Below are positions 25,778 through 36,655 of a DNA stretch of 64,000 nt, piece by piece. This DNA comes from Antarctobacter heliothermus (GTDB lineage Bacteria > Pseudomonadota > Alphaproteobacteria > Rhodobacterales > Rhodobacteraceae). How positions within the stretch are numbered: the stretch's first letter is position 1; every line of letters starts with the position of its first letter. The stretch spans positions 62,001-126,000 of the forward strand of contig NZ_FZON01000005.1 in NCBI RefSeq assembly GCF_900188425.1, read 5' to 3'. Made by a program: the position numbers and the translations under genes. Under the pieces are notes generated by a model, which saw nothing but the letters and a program-made list of their open reading frames with translations, had not been told where the DNA came from and ran no database searches.

Positions 25778-26698
25778 TCAAGTGTTTGGCGGGGCCTTGG
25801 CCGCCAGACGCTCGCGATGCAGCGTATACAGGCCTGAGGCGACGATGATGCCACAGCCGATCAGTGTCCAGCCATCGGGCAGGTCGGAAAAGACCACAAA
25901 GCCGTAGAAGGTGCCCCAAATGATCATCGAATAGTGGATCGGGGCCAGCACAACGGCCTGAGCGATGTCCAGCGCGCGGATCACCAGGACCTCTCCCAGT
26001 CCGGCGGTGGCGGCAAGTCCGAACGCGACGAGCCAGAGCGACAGCTGGTCCGGTGTGGTCCAGACAAAGGGCAGGGCGACGCTGACCAATACGATGGAGG
26101 TGAGCGAGGTATAGGTAACGGTTGTGATGACCGGGTCCGCCCCACTCAGGCTGCGCGACAGGACTTGGCGCAGGGCAAAAAAGCAGGCGGCGGCGACGGT
26201 AAAGCCGATGGCAGGATGAAACACGCCAAGACCGGGGCGGATCACGATCAGCATGCCGACAAAACCGATGCCAACGGCGATCCAGCGGCGGATGCCGACG
26301 GATTCGCGCAGGACAAACGCACCCAAAAGGGTGACGATGAAGGGCGCGATAAAGGTCACGGCGACGGCATCGGCCAGCGGAACAAAGCTGACCGAGATGA
26401 TGAAACAGATTGCCGAGCAAACTGCCAGCAGGCCGCGGGTGATCTGCAAGATTGGCAGTCGTGAGCGCAGCGCGGACGGCCCGCGCAGAGCCAGCAGGAC
26501 GATCACACCCAGGGCGAGGCCGATTTGCCGGAACCACACAACCTGCACCGGGTGCAGCGCTTCGGTCAGGACCTTGGCCATCACGTCGCAGGCGGCAAAG
26601 GAAAAGAACCCCAGCGCCATCAGGACGATGCCGCGCAGGTTATCGGAACTCGACGGCGGAGGCGCATGGCGCAGAGGCGCGGCGATCGGTGCGGGCAT
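25778..26698 (-). CDS. DMT-superfamily transporter (EamA type)
   Basis: A 306-residue protein with about ten hydrophobic helices arranged as two EamA repeats (GIVLMALGFFSFAACDVMAK at about 22 and AIGFTVAAACFFALRQVLS at about 165). Families of this type export small metabolites; the substrate is unknown. I placed the start at the ATG giving MPAPIAAPLRH; a longer in-frame reading extends upstream with basic low-hydrophobic sequence and no support. It follows the sulfotransferase gene on the same strand with a 54-base gap. Confidence 0.85.
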   Translation of the reverse strand: MPAPIAAPLRHAPPPSSSDNLRGIVLMALGFFSFAACDVMAKVLTEALHPVQVVWFRQIGLALGVIVLLALRGPSALRSRLPILQITRGLLAVCSAICFIISVSFVPLADAVAVTFIAPFIVTLLGAFVLRESVGIRRWIAVGIGFVGMLIVIRPGLGVFHPAIGFTVAAACFFALRQVLSRSLSGADPVITTVTYTSLTSIVLVSVALPFVWTTPDQLSLWLVAFGLAATAGLGEVLVIRALDIAQAVVLAPIHYSMIIWGTFYGFVVFSDLPDGWTLIGCGIIVASGLYTLHRERLAAKAPPNT

Positions 26699-26825
26699 GG
26701 GGGGCTCTGTCTGGGGGTGTCGGAGCGAACCTAGTGCAGCTTTGAGGCCAAGTGCAATGCCCACCGCGCCGTTCCGTCTGGACGGGGTTGATCCCTGCCG
26801 CCGTCTTGACCGTTGCCCGGGGGAC

Positions 26826-28196
26826 TTACCGCAAGGCTCGGGGCCGTGTGCAGTTTGGTGCGGCGTCCAGCGCTGCCGCGTAGTAGTGACCGCTGACAGA
26901 GCCACGCCCGGTGCGCAGGACTGTCAGCATCCGCTGGGCAATACTCGGGGTGTCGCCGTCCCATGCTGCCAGCACAGCGGAAAGAGGACAGCCGGAACAG
27001 TTCTGTCCTGTCGGGCAATAAGTGGCTGCGAACCCGTAGTGCGTGTCGCTGTGCCAATCGTACTTTGGCGCGGTGAATTCAGTTGCGAAATAGGTGGTGG
27101 CCCGATCCAGCGCAAAGGCGGCGTCAAGGCCAAAGACCTTCATCGCGGGGTTGTTGCCGTGGTCCGTGGTGATCCCCGGCACGCCATAGGCGATCCCGGC
27201 GATGTCGCCCTGACAGGAGGTCAGCAGGCGCAGATCGTCCAGATGGGTATGGGCGGTCAGCATGGCGGAGATGGTCGTGGCGTGGCGGGCTGTCAGCGCC
27301 AGGAAAACACGTTCAATGGTATAGTCACCTGCCGCACTTGCGGCTTTGAACAGCGGATCATCGCCGGTGTACCCGCCCCCTGAATACCCGCGCGCATCGG
27401 TCCACATCGGACCGCCGCCATAGCCGTCGATGCCGGGTGGCACGTGCATGGCCAGAATGACCTTTTCACCGGTGGTTTCGGCCTGCGCCAGTTGGGTGGC
27501 CAGCCATTCCAGTTGCGTTGCGATCCGGGTTTCGATGTCCGCGATGGACAGGGCGTTTTCGCAGGCGTCCCAGTGGAATCCGGTGCCATAGTCGTCGGTG
27601 AACATGACGGTGTTGAGCGCGATCAATCGCAACCCGGTGTCCGGCAACAGCGGATAGGCAGAGTAATAGCCGTGGTCTACATGGCTGGCGTCGATCAGCG
27701 TGTCTCCGGCGCGCAGGGTCGGCCATTGGTTGGTGGGCGGGCCGCCTTTGGTAGGGTCGTAATTGTCGTCCGCCACAAACGGCACCTGACCGCCACTGTC
27801 GAAGGCGCAATAGTCGCGGTCCAGGCTGTCGTTGTTGCCGGGCAGGAAATAGAGCCGATGCGTGTCCCCCGCGATCGCGGCCAACCCGGACAGAACGGTG
27901 GTGAACTCCAGCTTGCGCGCGGCATCCGCCTGATTGTGAGCGGGAATGTCGCCGAGATACAGCGTAAAGGCTGCGGTCTCGCTGTCGCGCAGGGCGCGGG
28001 CCTTGGTCTGGGCCTTGTCCCAAAGCGCCTTACTGGTTTCATGGCTGTGGCCCCAGACGTGTTCCTCTGCCGCGATGCCGTAGTGCACGTCCGACAGGGT
28101 GAGAAACGTGCTCTGCGCATTGGCTGGTTGCCCAAAGGCCAGCAGCGCAGCGGGACAAAGGGCAAGAGTGCGGAGGACTCTGGGCAAAATGGTCAT
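26826..28196 (-). CDS. Secreted acid-sphingomyelinase-like metallophosphoesterase
   Basis: A 456-residue protein. A signal peptide (MTILPRVLRTLALCPAALLAFGQPANAQS) precedes a calcineurin-like domain: TLSDVHYG (motif D.H), YLGDIPAHNQ, FLPGNNDSLDRDYC (GNND), AMHVPPG and a late TAHTHLDDL (the GHxH motif with the first Gly as Ala). It resembles the acid-sphingomyelinase-like phosphodiesterases. Several cysteines near the C-terminus (CPTGQNCSGC) suggest disulfides. The ATG follows an AAGGAT ribosome site. Substrate unknown. It lies divergent from groESL, with a 364-base gap. Confidence 0.85.
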   Translation of the reverse strand: MTILPRVLRTLALCPAALLAFGQPANAQSTFLTLSDVHYGIAAEEHVWGHSHETSKALWDKAQTKARALRDSETAAFTLYLGDIPAHNQADAARKLEFTTVLSGLAAIAGDTHRLYFLPGNNDSLDRDYCAFDSGGQVPFVADDNYDPTKGGPPTNQWPTLRAGDTLIDASHVDHGYYSAYPLLPDTGLRLIALNTVMFTDDYGTGFHWDACENALSIADIETRIATQLEWLATQLAQAETTGEKVILAMHVPPGIDGYGGGPMWTDARGYSGGGYTGDDPLFKAASAAGDYTIERVFLALTARHATTISAMLTAHTHLDDLRLLTSCQGDIAGIAYGVPGITTDHGNNPAMKVFGLDAAFALDRATTYFATEFTAPKYDWHSDTHYGFAATYCPTGQNCSGCPLSAVLAAWDGDTPSIAQRMLTVLRTGRGSVSGHYYAAALDAAPNCTRPRALR

Positions 28197-28440
28197 GGCA
28201 TATCCTTGTGGCACCTTGGATCTCAATCAGGGACAGCTTTTCGCAAAAGGCGATTCGAGGCGAGTCGTGTTCTGCAAATGCACGCGTCGGATGAGAGTGC
28301 GGCGTCGAGCGATGTTTTTGCGCGCGGTGGGTGGCAATATCTGGCGCTGCTCATATGTCAGCGACCTCTGGTTTGTCCGGTTGGCCGGTCCGCACCCGTC
28401 TCCGTCGCGGCAAGCGCGCCAAATTTTCCCGGTCTCCATG

Positions 28441-28469
28441 TTGACAGGACTGTGACTCATCCTTAGCTA
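28441..28469 (+). promoter_or_regulatory. Promoter of groESL
   Basis: TTGACA at 28441-28446, a 17-base spacer and TAGCTA at 28464-28469; the -35 is perfect and the -10 is poor. The predicted start falls inside or at the edge of the CIRCE element that follows. The rest of the 364-base region from 28197 shows no gene. Confidence 0.5.
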
Positions 28470-28476
28470 GACGCCG

Positions 28477-28503
28477 TTAGCACTCGACTACGGTGAGTGC
28501 TAA
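28477..28503. promoter_or_regulatory. CIRCE operator (HrcA binding site)
   Basis: A perfect CIRCE inverted repeat: TTAGCACTC, nine bases, GAGTGCTAA. It lies 57 bases before the groES start codon and immediately after the promoter. HrcA bound here would block transcription at normal temperature. Confidence 0.97.
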
Positions 28504-28560
28504 TGCCCCCGCTCATACGGTGAGGGGGCAAGAAGAAACTTTGAGCTAGGAGACTCGGAG

Positions 28561-28872
28561 ATGGCATTCAAACCGCTTCATGACCGCGTGCTTGTCCGTC
28601 GCGTTGAAGGCGACGAAAAGACTGCTGGTGGGCTGATCATTCCTGACAGCGCCAAGGAAAAGCCGGCAGAAGGCGTGGTTGTCTCGTGTGGCGAAGGCGC
28701 ACGCAAGGACAGCGGCGAGCTGATCGAGATGGGCGTCAAGGAAGGCGACAAAGTCCTTTTTGGCAAGTGGTCCGGCACCGAAGTCAATGTCGGTGGCGAA
28801 GAGCTGCTGATCATGAAGGAAAGCGACATCCTCGGGATCATCACTGACGACGCAGCAGCAGCCGCTGCCTGA
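28561..28872 (+). CDS. groES: Co-chaperonin GroES
   Basis: Lid of the GroEL folding chamber. The 103-residue protein has the family start [20 protein letters not shown] with the mobile loop ([15 protein letters not shown]) and the roof and core strands ([28 protein letters not shown]). It begins after a TAGGAG ribosome site and is followed by groEL after 45 bases, forming the groESL operon under CIRCE control. Confidence 0.99.
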   Translation: MAFKPLHDRVLVRRVEGDEKTAGGLIIPDSAKEKPAEGVVVSCGEGARKDSGELIEMGVKEGDKVLFGKWSGTEVNVGGEELLIMKESDILGIITDDAAAAAA

Positions 28873-28905
28873 ACGCCAGTCGTGATCGCCAACGAAGACT
28901 TCTAA

Positions 28906-30561
<1,656 letters not shown>

Positions 30562-30627
30562 TCACGCTTCGCCCAGCGAAGCGGGACCGGGGGGCGCAAG
30601 TCCCCCGACATCGCCAAGAGACAAAGC

Positions 30628-30649
30628 AAAGGCGCCCTCGGGCGCCTTT
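30628..30649 (+). terminator. Rho-independent terminator of groESL
   Basis: AAAGGCGCC, four-base loop, GGCGCCTTT: a nine-base-pair perfect stem, with the right arm ending in TTT and TGTGCGTTT following. It lies 67 bases after the groEL stop and before the convergent GGCT-like gene, so it may serve both directions (the left arm begins with AAA). Confidence 0.85.
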
Positions 30650-30732
30650 GTGCGTTTGAGGATCGCGGGCGCCACTGCAACTGCCCGGGCGTGGCGCGGC
30701 GGTCAGGGACGCGGGATGCTGTTGCCTGTGGT

Positions 30733-31173
30733 TCAGACGACTAGAGGAATCTGACGGTTGAACCGGCCCGACGGCACCCGCGTTGCACGCGACAGATCCC
30801 AGGAATAGAGATAGGAAATCGCTTCGATCACGCGATTGTCGTCAAGCGTCACGGGGATGCGGCGGCGGATGAATTCATGTGGCTCCGGGCGGGAGGGGTC
30901 ACAGGCCTCGTAGATGTCAAAGGCGGCGATCAGCGCCTCAGCCCCGTCATGCAGCGCGTACACCTCGCCGTGGACCCGGTCATGGTCATAGCCTGATGGT
31001 ACCGCGCCCGGATAGCGTTGGCCGGGGTCTTCGGGGTCTTCGATGTGATACAGCCGGGCCCGAATCCAGCCCAGTCCAATCAAATCGGACCCCTCGCGGA
31101 GCCGTGTGCCGATCGGGTGGTCGGCGGAGGTCAAAAGCGTGCCATAGACAAAAAGATAGGTGAACTGTGACAT
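30733..31173 (-). CDS. Gamma-glutamylcyclotransferase-like (GGCT/AIG2) protein
   Basis: A 146-residue protein of the AIG2/GGCT fold. It begins FTYLFVYGTLLT, the substrate-binding YGxL motif, and has the catalytic Glu region in AAFDIYEACDPSRPEPHEFI. Such enzymes cyclise gamma-glutamyl compounds to 5-oxoproline, or act on gamma-glutamylamines; the precise substrate is unknown. Length is normal. It stands alone, convergent with groEL. Confidence 0.82.
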   Translation of the reverse strand: MSQFTYLFVYGTLLTSADHPIGTRLREGSDLIGLGWIRARLYHIEDPEDPGQRYPGAVPSGYDHDRVHGEVYALHDGAEALIAAFDIYEACDPSRPEPHEFIRRRIPVTLDDNRVIEAISYLYSWDLSRATRVPSGRFNRQIPLVV

Positions 31174-31344
31174 GAAACCCCACTCGGCTGGATTGGCCCC
31201 TCAGACTTAGCGTGCTTTGGCCATTGCTGAAAGGGTTTGGCATTACGCGTGCGCAGACTGCGTCAATGACAACTTTCACGAGATCGGGTCTCGCGGCGAC
31301 CGGGTATTCTGCTAAGGTTCGCAAATCCAAAAACGAGGAGAGCC

Positions 31345-31674
31345 ATGAGTCGCCGGGACCCTAGAAAGGCGCTGGTTTTGGGCCTGCCAGAACCGTTGCG
31401 GAAGGTTTTGGTACGCCAGTCCACCGCTCATGTTCCGCTGGCCTATCTGGTGCGGCAAACCTTGCGTCGCGCACTGGATGCAGGGACCGGCTGGACCAAG
31501 ACTGTCTCTTCTGGCGACCGGCGCCCGATCCTTGTGCAACTGAGCTGTGAAGAACGTGCGCGGCTGGAGATGTGGATAGGATCTCGCAAGGTGACCGAAG
31601 AAGAGGCCGTACTGACCTTGATCACGGCATTTCTTTCGGACGAAGGCGTGCAGGTCGATCCCAAAAGGGGTTGA
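31345..31674 (+). CDS. Unknown 109-residue protein
   Basis: No family recognised. The protein is basic at its N-terminus (MSRRDPRKALVLGLPEPLRK) and consists of two short halves of similar look: LPEPLRKVLVRQSTAHVPLA and SCEERARLEMWIGSRKVTEE, each a strand followed by helices. That could suit a small DNA-binding or ribbon-helix-helix-like protein, but no motif settles it. The GAGGAG ribosome site 8 bases before the ATG argues that it is a true gene. It stands alone between divergent and co-directional neighbours. Confidence 0.55.
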   Translation: MSRRDPRKALVLGLPEPLRKVLVRQSTAHVPLAYLVRQTLRRALDAGTGWTKTVSSGDRRPILVQLSCEERARLEMWIGSRKVTEEEAVLTLITAFLSDEGVQVDPKRG

Positions 31675-31767
31675 GACCGGCCCGCGACCCGCGCTTTAAG
31701 GCAGAACAAGGCGGCTGGCATGGTCAGCGGCTAGAATCGGCTCCGGCAGAGCAGAGGAGTTCAGCCT

Positions 31768-32898
31768 ATGTTGAAGAAATGTCTGGTGACGCTGGGCCTG
31801 TTGCTGGCCGCGCCGGCGCTGGCACAGGATGGGACCGAACAGGCACTGTTTGGCAATGACATCTACAAGGCGGGGGCCACCGTTCGCATGTCCGAACCGG
31901 GGCGCGACGACGCCTTTCTGGCGGGCCAGCGGGTGCAGCTGGCTGCGCCGGTCACGGGGACGGCGCATATGGCCGGACGCTGGGTTGATGTGGACGCGGA
32001 TCTGGGCGGCAGTCTCTACGCTGCCGGACAGCGCGTGCGGGTCAGCGCGCCGGTGGCCGGGGACGTGGCGTTGGCGGGCTATACCGTGTCGGTGGACGCG
32101 GCGATTGCGGGCGACCTGCGCGCATTTGGGTCCGAGGTCGTCGTGAACGGCACCGTCGGCGAAAGCCTGATTGCCAACGGCGAGATTGTGGAACTGAACG
32201 CTGCGGTTGCGGGGGACGCTGTCATCTCGTCGCGGGAACTGACGTTCGGGTCCGGGGCGCGCATTGACGGGACGCTGACACTGTACGAGGACGTGGTCGG
32301 CGCGACAGTTGTTCCGGAAAGCGTGGTCGGGGCGGACCGGCTCACCCGGATCGAATTGAAATACAAACGTGTCAGCGGCGCGTTCCAGCACCCAGCCGGA
32401 CTGCCAAAGCCCAGCTTTGGCGAACAGCTGTCCGACATGGTGTACTGGGTGCTCGTGGTCTGGGCGATTGCGGCGCTGGCGGCGCTGGCGGCACCGGTAC
32501 GGATGACGGATATGGCGGACAAGATCGCAGCGCGTCCCCTGCGCCTTGTCGGTGCCGGGTTCGTCGGCCTGTCCGTCCTGACAGGGGGCGGCGTTGTGGT
32601 GGCGGTGACGATGATCGGTGCGCTACTGACGCCATTTTTCTGGCTGGCGGCGGCGGCGTTGGGCGCGGCGGGGCTGTTTGTCGGGGCCTATGCGCTGGGC
32701 CACTGGGCGCTGAGCTATGTGCCAAACCTGCCTGTGCCGTGGATCGGCCGGGTTGCGGCGGCGTTCCTTGGCGCATTGCTGGCTGGCCTGATCAGCTTGA
32801 TCCCGTATCTGGGGTGGGGCGCGCTGGTGGTTCTGACCATTGCAGGCGCGGGTGGGCTTGTAATGCGCCTGCGCGCCGTGCGGCGCATGGCGGGCTGA
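31768..32898 (+). CDS. Bactofilin-like polymer-forming domain protein with C-terminal membrane spans
   Basis: A 376-residue protein. It has a signal peptide ([20 protein letters not shown]), then about 150 residues of short repeated beta units ([48 protein letters not shown]) that read as a right-handed beta-helix like bactofilin/polymer-forming cytoskeletal domains. From about 225 to the end four or more hydrophobic segments follow. Because it carries a signal peptide, the beta-helix should face the periplasm, unlike cytoplasmic bactofilins. Role unknown, probably envelope structure. rnhB follows after 5 bases, so they may be co-transcribed. Confidence 0.7.
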   Translation: MLKKCLVTLGLLLAAPALAQDGTEQALFGNDIYKAGATVRMSEPGRDDAFLAGQRVQLAAPVTGTAHMAGRWVDVDADLGGSLYAAGQRVRVSAPVAGDVALAGYTVSVDAAIAGDLRAFGSEVVVNGTVGESLIANGEIVELNAAVAGDAVISSRELTFGSGARIDGTLTLYEDVVGATVVPESVVGADRLTRIELKYKRVSGAFQHPAGLPKPSFGEQLSDMVYWVLVVWAIAALAALAAPVRMTDMADKIAARPLRLVGAGFVGLSVLTGGGVVVAVTMIGALLTPFFWLAAAALGAAGLFVGAYALGHWALSYVPNLPVPWIGRVAAAFLGALLAGLISLIPYLGWGALVVLTIAGAGGLVMRLRAVRRMAG

Positions 32899-32903
32899 TC
32901 CAC

Positions 32904-33533
32904 ATGGCACTGACGCTCCGCCTTGAAGAGGCGCTCTGGGCGCGTGGATGTACCCGCGTGGCCGGGGTCGACGAGGTGGGGCGCGGGCCACTGGCCGGGC
33001 CGGTGATGGCCGCCGCCGTGATCCTGACCCGTGAGTCCGTCCCCGAGGGGCTGAACGACTCCAAGAGGCTGAGCGCCAAGCGCCGCGACCATCTGGTGCC
33101 GCTGCTGCGGCAAAGCGCGCTGGTGGGGCTGGGCATGGCCAGCGTCGAAGAGATCGACGCCATCAACATCCTGCAAGCCAGCCTGCTGGCCATGCGGCGC
33201 GCGGTGGCGGATCTGCCCGTTGTACCCGACCATCTGTTGATCGACGGCAACCGGCTGCCAACCGATTTGCCCTGTCCCGCGACACCGGTGGTGGGCGGCG
33301 ACGGGGTGTCGCCGTCGATTGCGGCGGCCTCAATTGTGGCGAAAAACTGGCGGGATGATGTCATGAAAGAGGCCGCGACACGGTTTCCCGGATACGGCTG
33401 GGAAACAAACGCCGGGTATCCGACAAAGTGTCACAAATCTGCACTCCGAGATTTGGGGGTGACCCCTCTGCATAGACGTTCCTTTGCCCCGGTGCGCGAT
33501 ATCTTGTGGCAAGAGAAAAACTCAAGTGGCTGA
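32904..33533 (+). CDS. rnhB: Ribonuclease HII
   Basis: Removes ribonucleotides and RNA from RNA:DNA hybrids. The 209-residue protein has [16 protein letters not shown] (the catalytic Asp-Glu pair), [23 protein letters not shown] (third Asp) and [15 protein letters not shown] (fourth acidic position region). I chose the ATG giving [11 protein letters not shown], just after the preceding stop codon; the longer frame overlaps the upstream gene. ccrM follows in the same direction, a common pairing in alphaproteobacteria. Confidence 0.95.
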   Translation: MALTLRLEEALWARGCTRVAGVDEVGRGPLAGPVMAAAVILTRESVPEGLNDSKRLSAKRRDHLVPLLRQSALVGLGMASVEEIDAINILQASLLAMRRAVADLPVVPDHLLIDGNRLPTDLPCPATPVVGGDGVSPSIAAASIVAKNWRDDVMKEAATRFPGYGWETNAGYPTKCHKSALRDLGVTPLHRRSFAPVRDILWQEKNSSG

Positions 33534-33570
33534 TTCAAAAATAGAATTGACCGCGAATCACCTTTGACTC
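33532..33570. promoter_or_regulatory. Three GANTC methylation sites in the ccrM leader
   Basis: GATTC at 33532-33536, GAATC at 33555-33559 and GACTC at 33566-33570 lie within 39 bases, just after the rnhB stop and 53-91 bases before the preferred ccrM start. GANTC is the CcrM recognition sequence, so the enzyme could methylate its own promoter, as described for Caulobacter ccrM. A TTAACC half-site resembling a CtrA element follows at 33580. Confidence 0.6.
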
Positions 33571-33583
33571 ATCTTTTCCTTAA

Positions 33584-34738
<1,155 letters not shown>

Positions 34739-34805
34739 GCGTCGATCCATCCGGACATTTTACCGAACACCGCCGATGCCGCGCCTATGCGCGTGGCTCG
34801 AACTG

Positions 34806-34839
34806 GCCCCGCTTGCCCTTTGGCAGGCGGGGCATTTTT
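34806..34839 (+). terminator. Rho-independent terminator of ccrM
   Basis: A 12-base-pair stem (GCCCCGC-TTGCC pairing with GGCAG-GCGGGGC, one G-T pair, four-base loop) followed by ATTTTT. It lies 68 bases after the ccrM stop codon. Confidence 0.88.
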
Positions 34840-34914
34840 CATGGGGCAATGCCGGGCTGGTCTGCCTTTCCGCGTCGCCCTAAATAGAATGGGTGCCAAT
34901 ATGGAGAGACCCGG

Positions 34915-35586
34915 ATGGAACTGAATGCCGATTTCTCGAAGCCGGTGGTGGTCCGACCGGAGGACTATCACTGGCGGCCCTCGCCTGCGAACGGGGTCGA
35001 ACGGATGATGCTGGACCGGATCGGTGATGAGGTCGCGCGGGCGACCACGATCGTGAAATTCGCTCCCGACAGCGCCTTTGACCGGCACAGCCACGGCGGC
35101 GGAGAGGAGTTTCTGGTCCTTGACGGTGTGTTTTCGGATGAGCACGCGGATTATCCCGCCGGAACCTATGTGCGCAATCCAATCGGCACCGCGCACACGC
35201 CCCACATCGGTCCAGGGGGCGCGACCATTTTGGTCAAGCTTTGTCAGTTCGACCCGGCGGATACTGAACAAGTGGTGATCGACACGCGGTCGGCGGCCTT
35301 TCTCCCCGGTTCCGCAGACGGCCTGACCGTGCTGCCGCTGCACTCACACGGATCCGAGGTCGTCCGGCTGGTGCGCTTTGCCCCCGGCACCCGGCTGGAA
35401 TCCCATGGCCACCGTGGGGGCGAAGAGGTCTTTGTGATCGAGGGCGTATTGCAGGATGAAAACGGGCGCTACCCGGCCGGCACATGGTTGCGCAGCCCGG
35501 ATCGGTCGCACCATGCGCCGTATTCCGATGAGGGCTGTCTCATCTTCATCAAGACCGGACACTTGCCTGCCGGAGCGCGGGGCTGA
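34915..35586 (+). CDS. Double-cupin (ChrR-type cupin) protein
   Basis: A 223-residue protein made of two similar cupin halves. The first has FDRHSHGGGEEFLVLDGVFS then GTYVRNPIGTAH (about 57-95); the second has LESHGHRGGEEVFVIEGVLQ then GTWLRSPDRSHH (about 160-200). Each half keeps the HxH...E...H metal ligands. It resembles the cupin domain of the anti-sigma factor ChrR, but there is no N-terminal zinc anti-sigma domain here. Likely a metal-dependent sensor or enzyme; function unknown. A GGAG ribosome site precedes the ATG. Stands alone after the ccrM terminator. Confidence 0.8.
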   Translation: MELNADFSKPVVVRPEDYHWRPSPANGVERMMLDRIGDEVARATTIVKFAPDSAFDRHSHGGGEEFLVLDGVFSDEHADYPAGTYVRNPIGTAHTPHIGPGGATILVKLCQFDPADTEQVVIDTRSAAFLPGSADGLTVLPLHSHGSEVVRLVRFAPGTRLESHGHRGGEEVFVIEGVLQDENGRYPAGTWLRSPDRSHHAPYSDEGCLIFIKTGHLPAGARG

Positions 35587-35658
35587 GCCCGCCACATGGC
35601 GGCCAGGCTGGGTGACTATGGGCTTTCCGAGGTGCCTGAAAGGCCCTAAGCCTTGGCC

Positions 35659-36549
35659 ATGGATATTCGTGCGATTTTCATGGGCCTCGCCTTTGCGGTG
35701 ATGTGGTCCTCGGCCTTCACCTCTGCCCGTATCATCGTTGCCGCAGCGCCGCCGCTGTCGGCGTTGGCGCTGCGGTTCCTGATTTCCGGGCTGCTGGCGG
35801 TTGCCGTGGCGCGCATGCTGGGCCAGACGTGGCACCTGACGCGTGGCCAGTGGCGGGCGACCATGATTTTCGGCCTGTGCCAGAACGCGCTGTATCTGGG
35901 GCTGAACTTTGTCGCCATGCAAACGGTCGAGGCCTCGCTTGCGGCGATCATTGCCTCGACGATGCCGCTGCTCGTCGCGCTGGCGGGGTGGATGTTCCAC
36001 GGTGACAGGCCGCGCCCGCTTGCGCTTGCCGGGCTTTGTGCGGGTATCCTTGGCGTTGCCTTGATCATGGGCGCGCGGTTTGGCGGTGGGGTCGATCCCT
36101 TTGGTCTGGCGCTTTGCGTGGCCGGGGTCATTGCGCTGACGGTCGCCACGCTGTCGCTGCGCGGAGCGACATCGGGCGGGAACTTTCTGATGGTCGTGGG
36201 CTTGCAGATGCTGGTGGGCTGCGCGGTCCTGACGGTTCCGGCGCTGGCACTGGAGACGCCAGAAATCGACTGGTCCGTCAGCCTTGTTGTGGCTTTTTCC
36301 TACACGGTTCTCGTACCGGGGTTGGCCGCGACGCTGGTGTGGTTCCTGTTGGTCGACCGGATCGGTGCCGTGCGTTCGGCCACGTTCCACTTTCTCAACC
36401 CGTTTTTCGGAGTGGCCATTGCTGCAGTCCTTTTGGGCGAATCGCTGCGGCCGCTGGACCTGATCGGCGTTGCGGTGATCGCGGCGGGCATTCTGGCGGT
36501 GCAATTGGCCAGGATTCCTGCGGTACAAGATAAAACTCTCAAGAATTGA
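35659..36549 (+). CDS. DMT-superfamily transporter (EamA type)
   Basis: A 296-residue inner-membrane protein with ten hydrophobic helices in two EamA repeats (MGLAFAVMWSSAFTSARII at the start; ALCVAGVIALTVATLSLRG in the middle). It has the characteristic RFLISGLLAV and LNPFFGVAIAAVLLGESL segments, the latter being the conserved end of the second repeat. The substrate is unknown. I chose the ATG at 35659; a TTG two codons earlier is possible. It is unrelated in position to the DMT gene at 25.8-26.7 kb. Confidence 0.88.
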   Translation: MDIRAIFMGLAFAVMWSSAFTSARIIVAAAPPLSALALRFLISGLLAVAVARMLGQTWHLTRGQWRATMIFGLCQNALYLGLNFVAMQTVEASLAAIIASTMPLLVALAGWMFHGDRPRPLALAGLCAGILGVALIMGARFGGGVDPFGLALCVAGVIALTVATLSLRGATSGGNFLMVVGLQMLVGCAVLTVPALALETPEIDWSVSLVVAFSYTVLVPGLAATLVWFLLVDRIGAVRSATFHFLNPFFGVAIAAVLLGESLRPLDLIGVAVIAAGILAVQLARIPAVQDKTLKN

Positions 36550-36552
36550 GTG

Positions 36553-36621
36553 CCCCTGAAGAGGGGTTGGTAACGTTTGTTTACGGACCTGTCGCTACAC
36601 CCGGTTCCAGGAGCCGGGTGT
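36553..36621 (+). terminator. Two hairpins between the DMT gene and the chemoreceptor gene
   Basis: CCCCT-GAAG-AGGGG (36553-36566) is followed by a T/G-rich run, and ACACCCGG / CCGGGTGT (36597-36604 and 36614-36621) forms an eight-base-pair stem. Either could end the DMT transcript or shape the leader of the next gene. No clean T-tract. Confidence 0.35.
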
Positions 36622-36655
36622 CTGTGTGCCTGGCGTCATGGCGCGAGGGCACTTC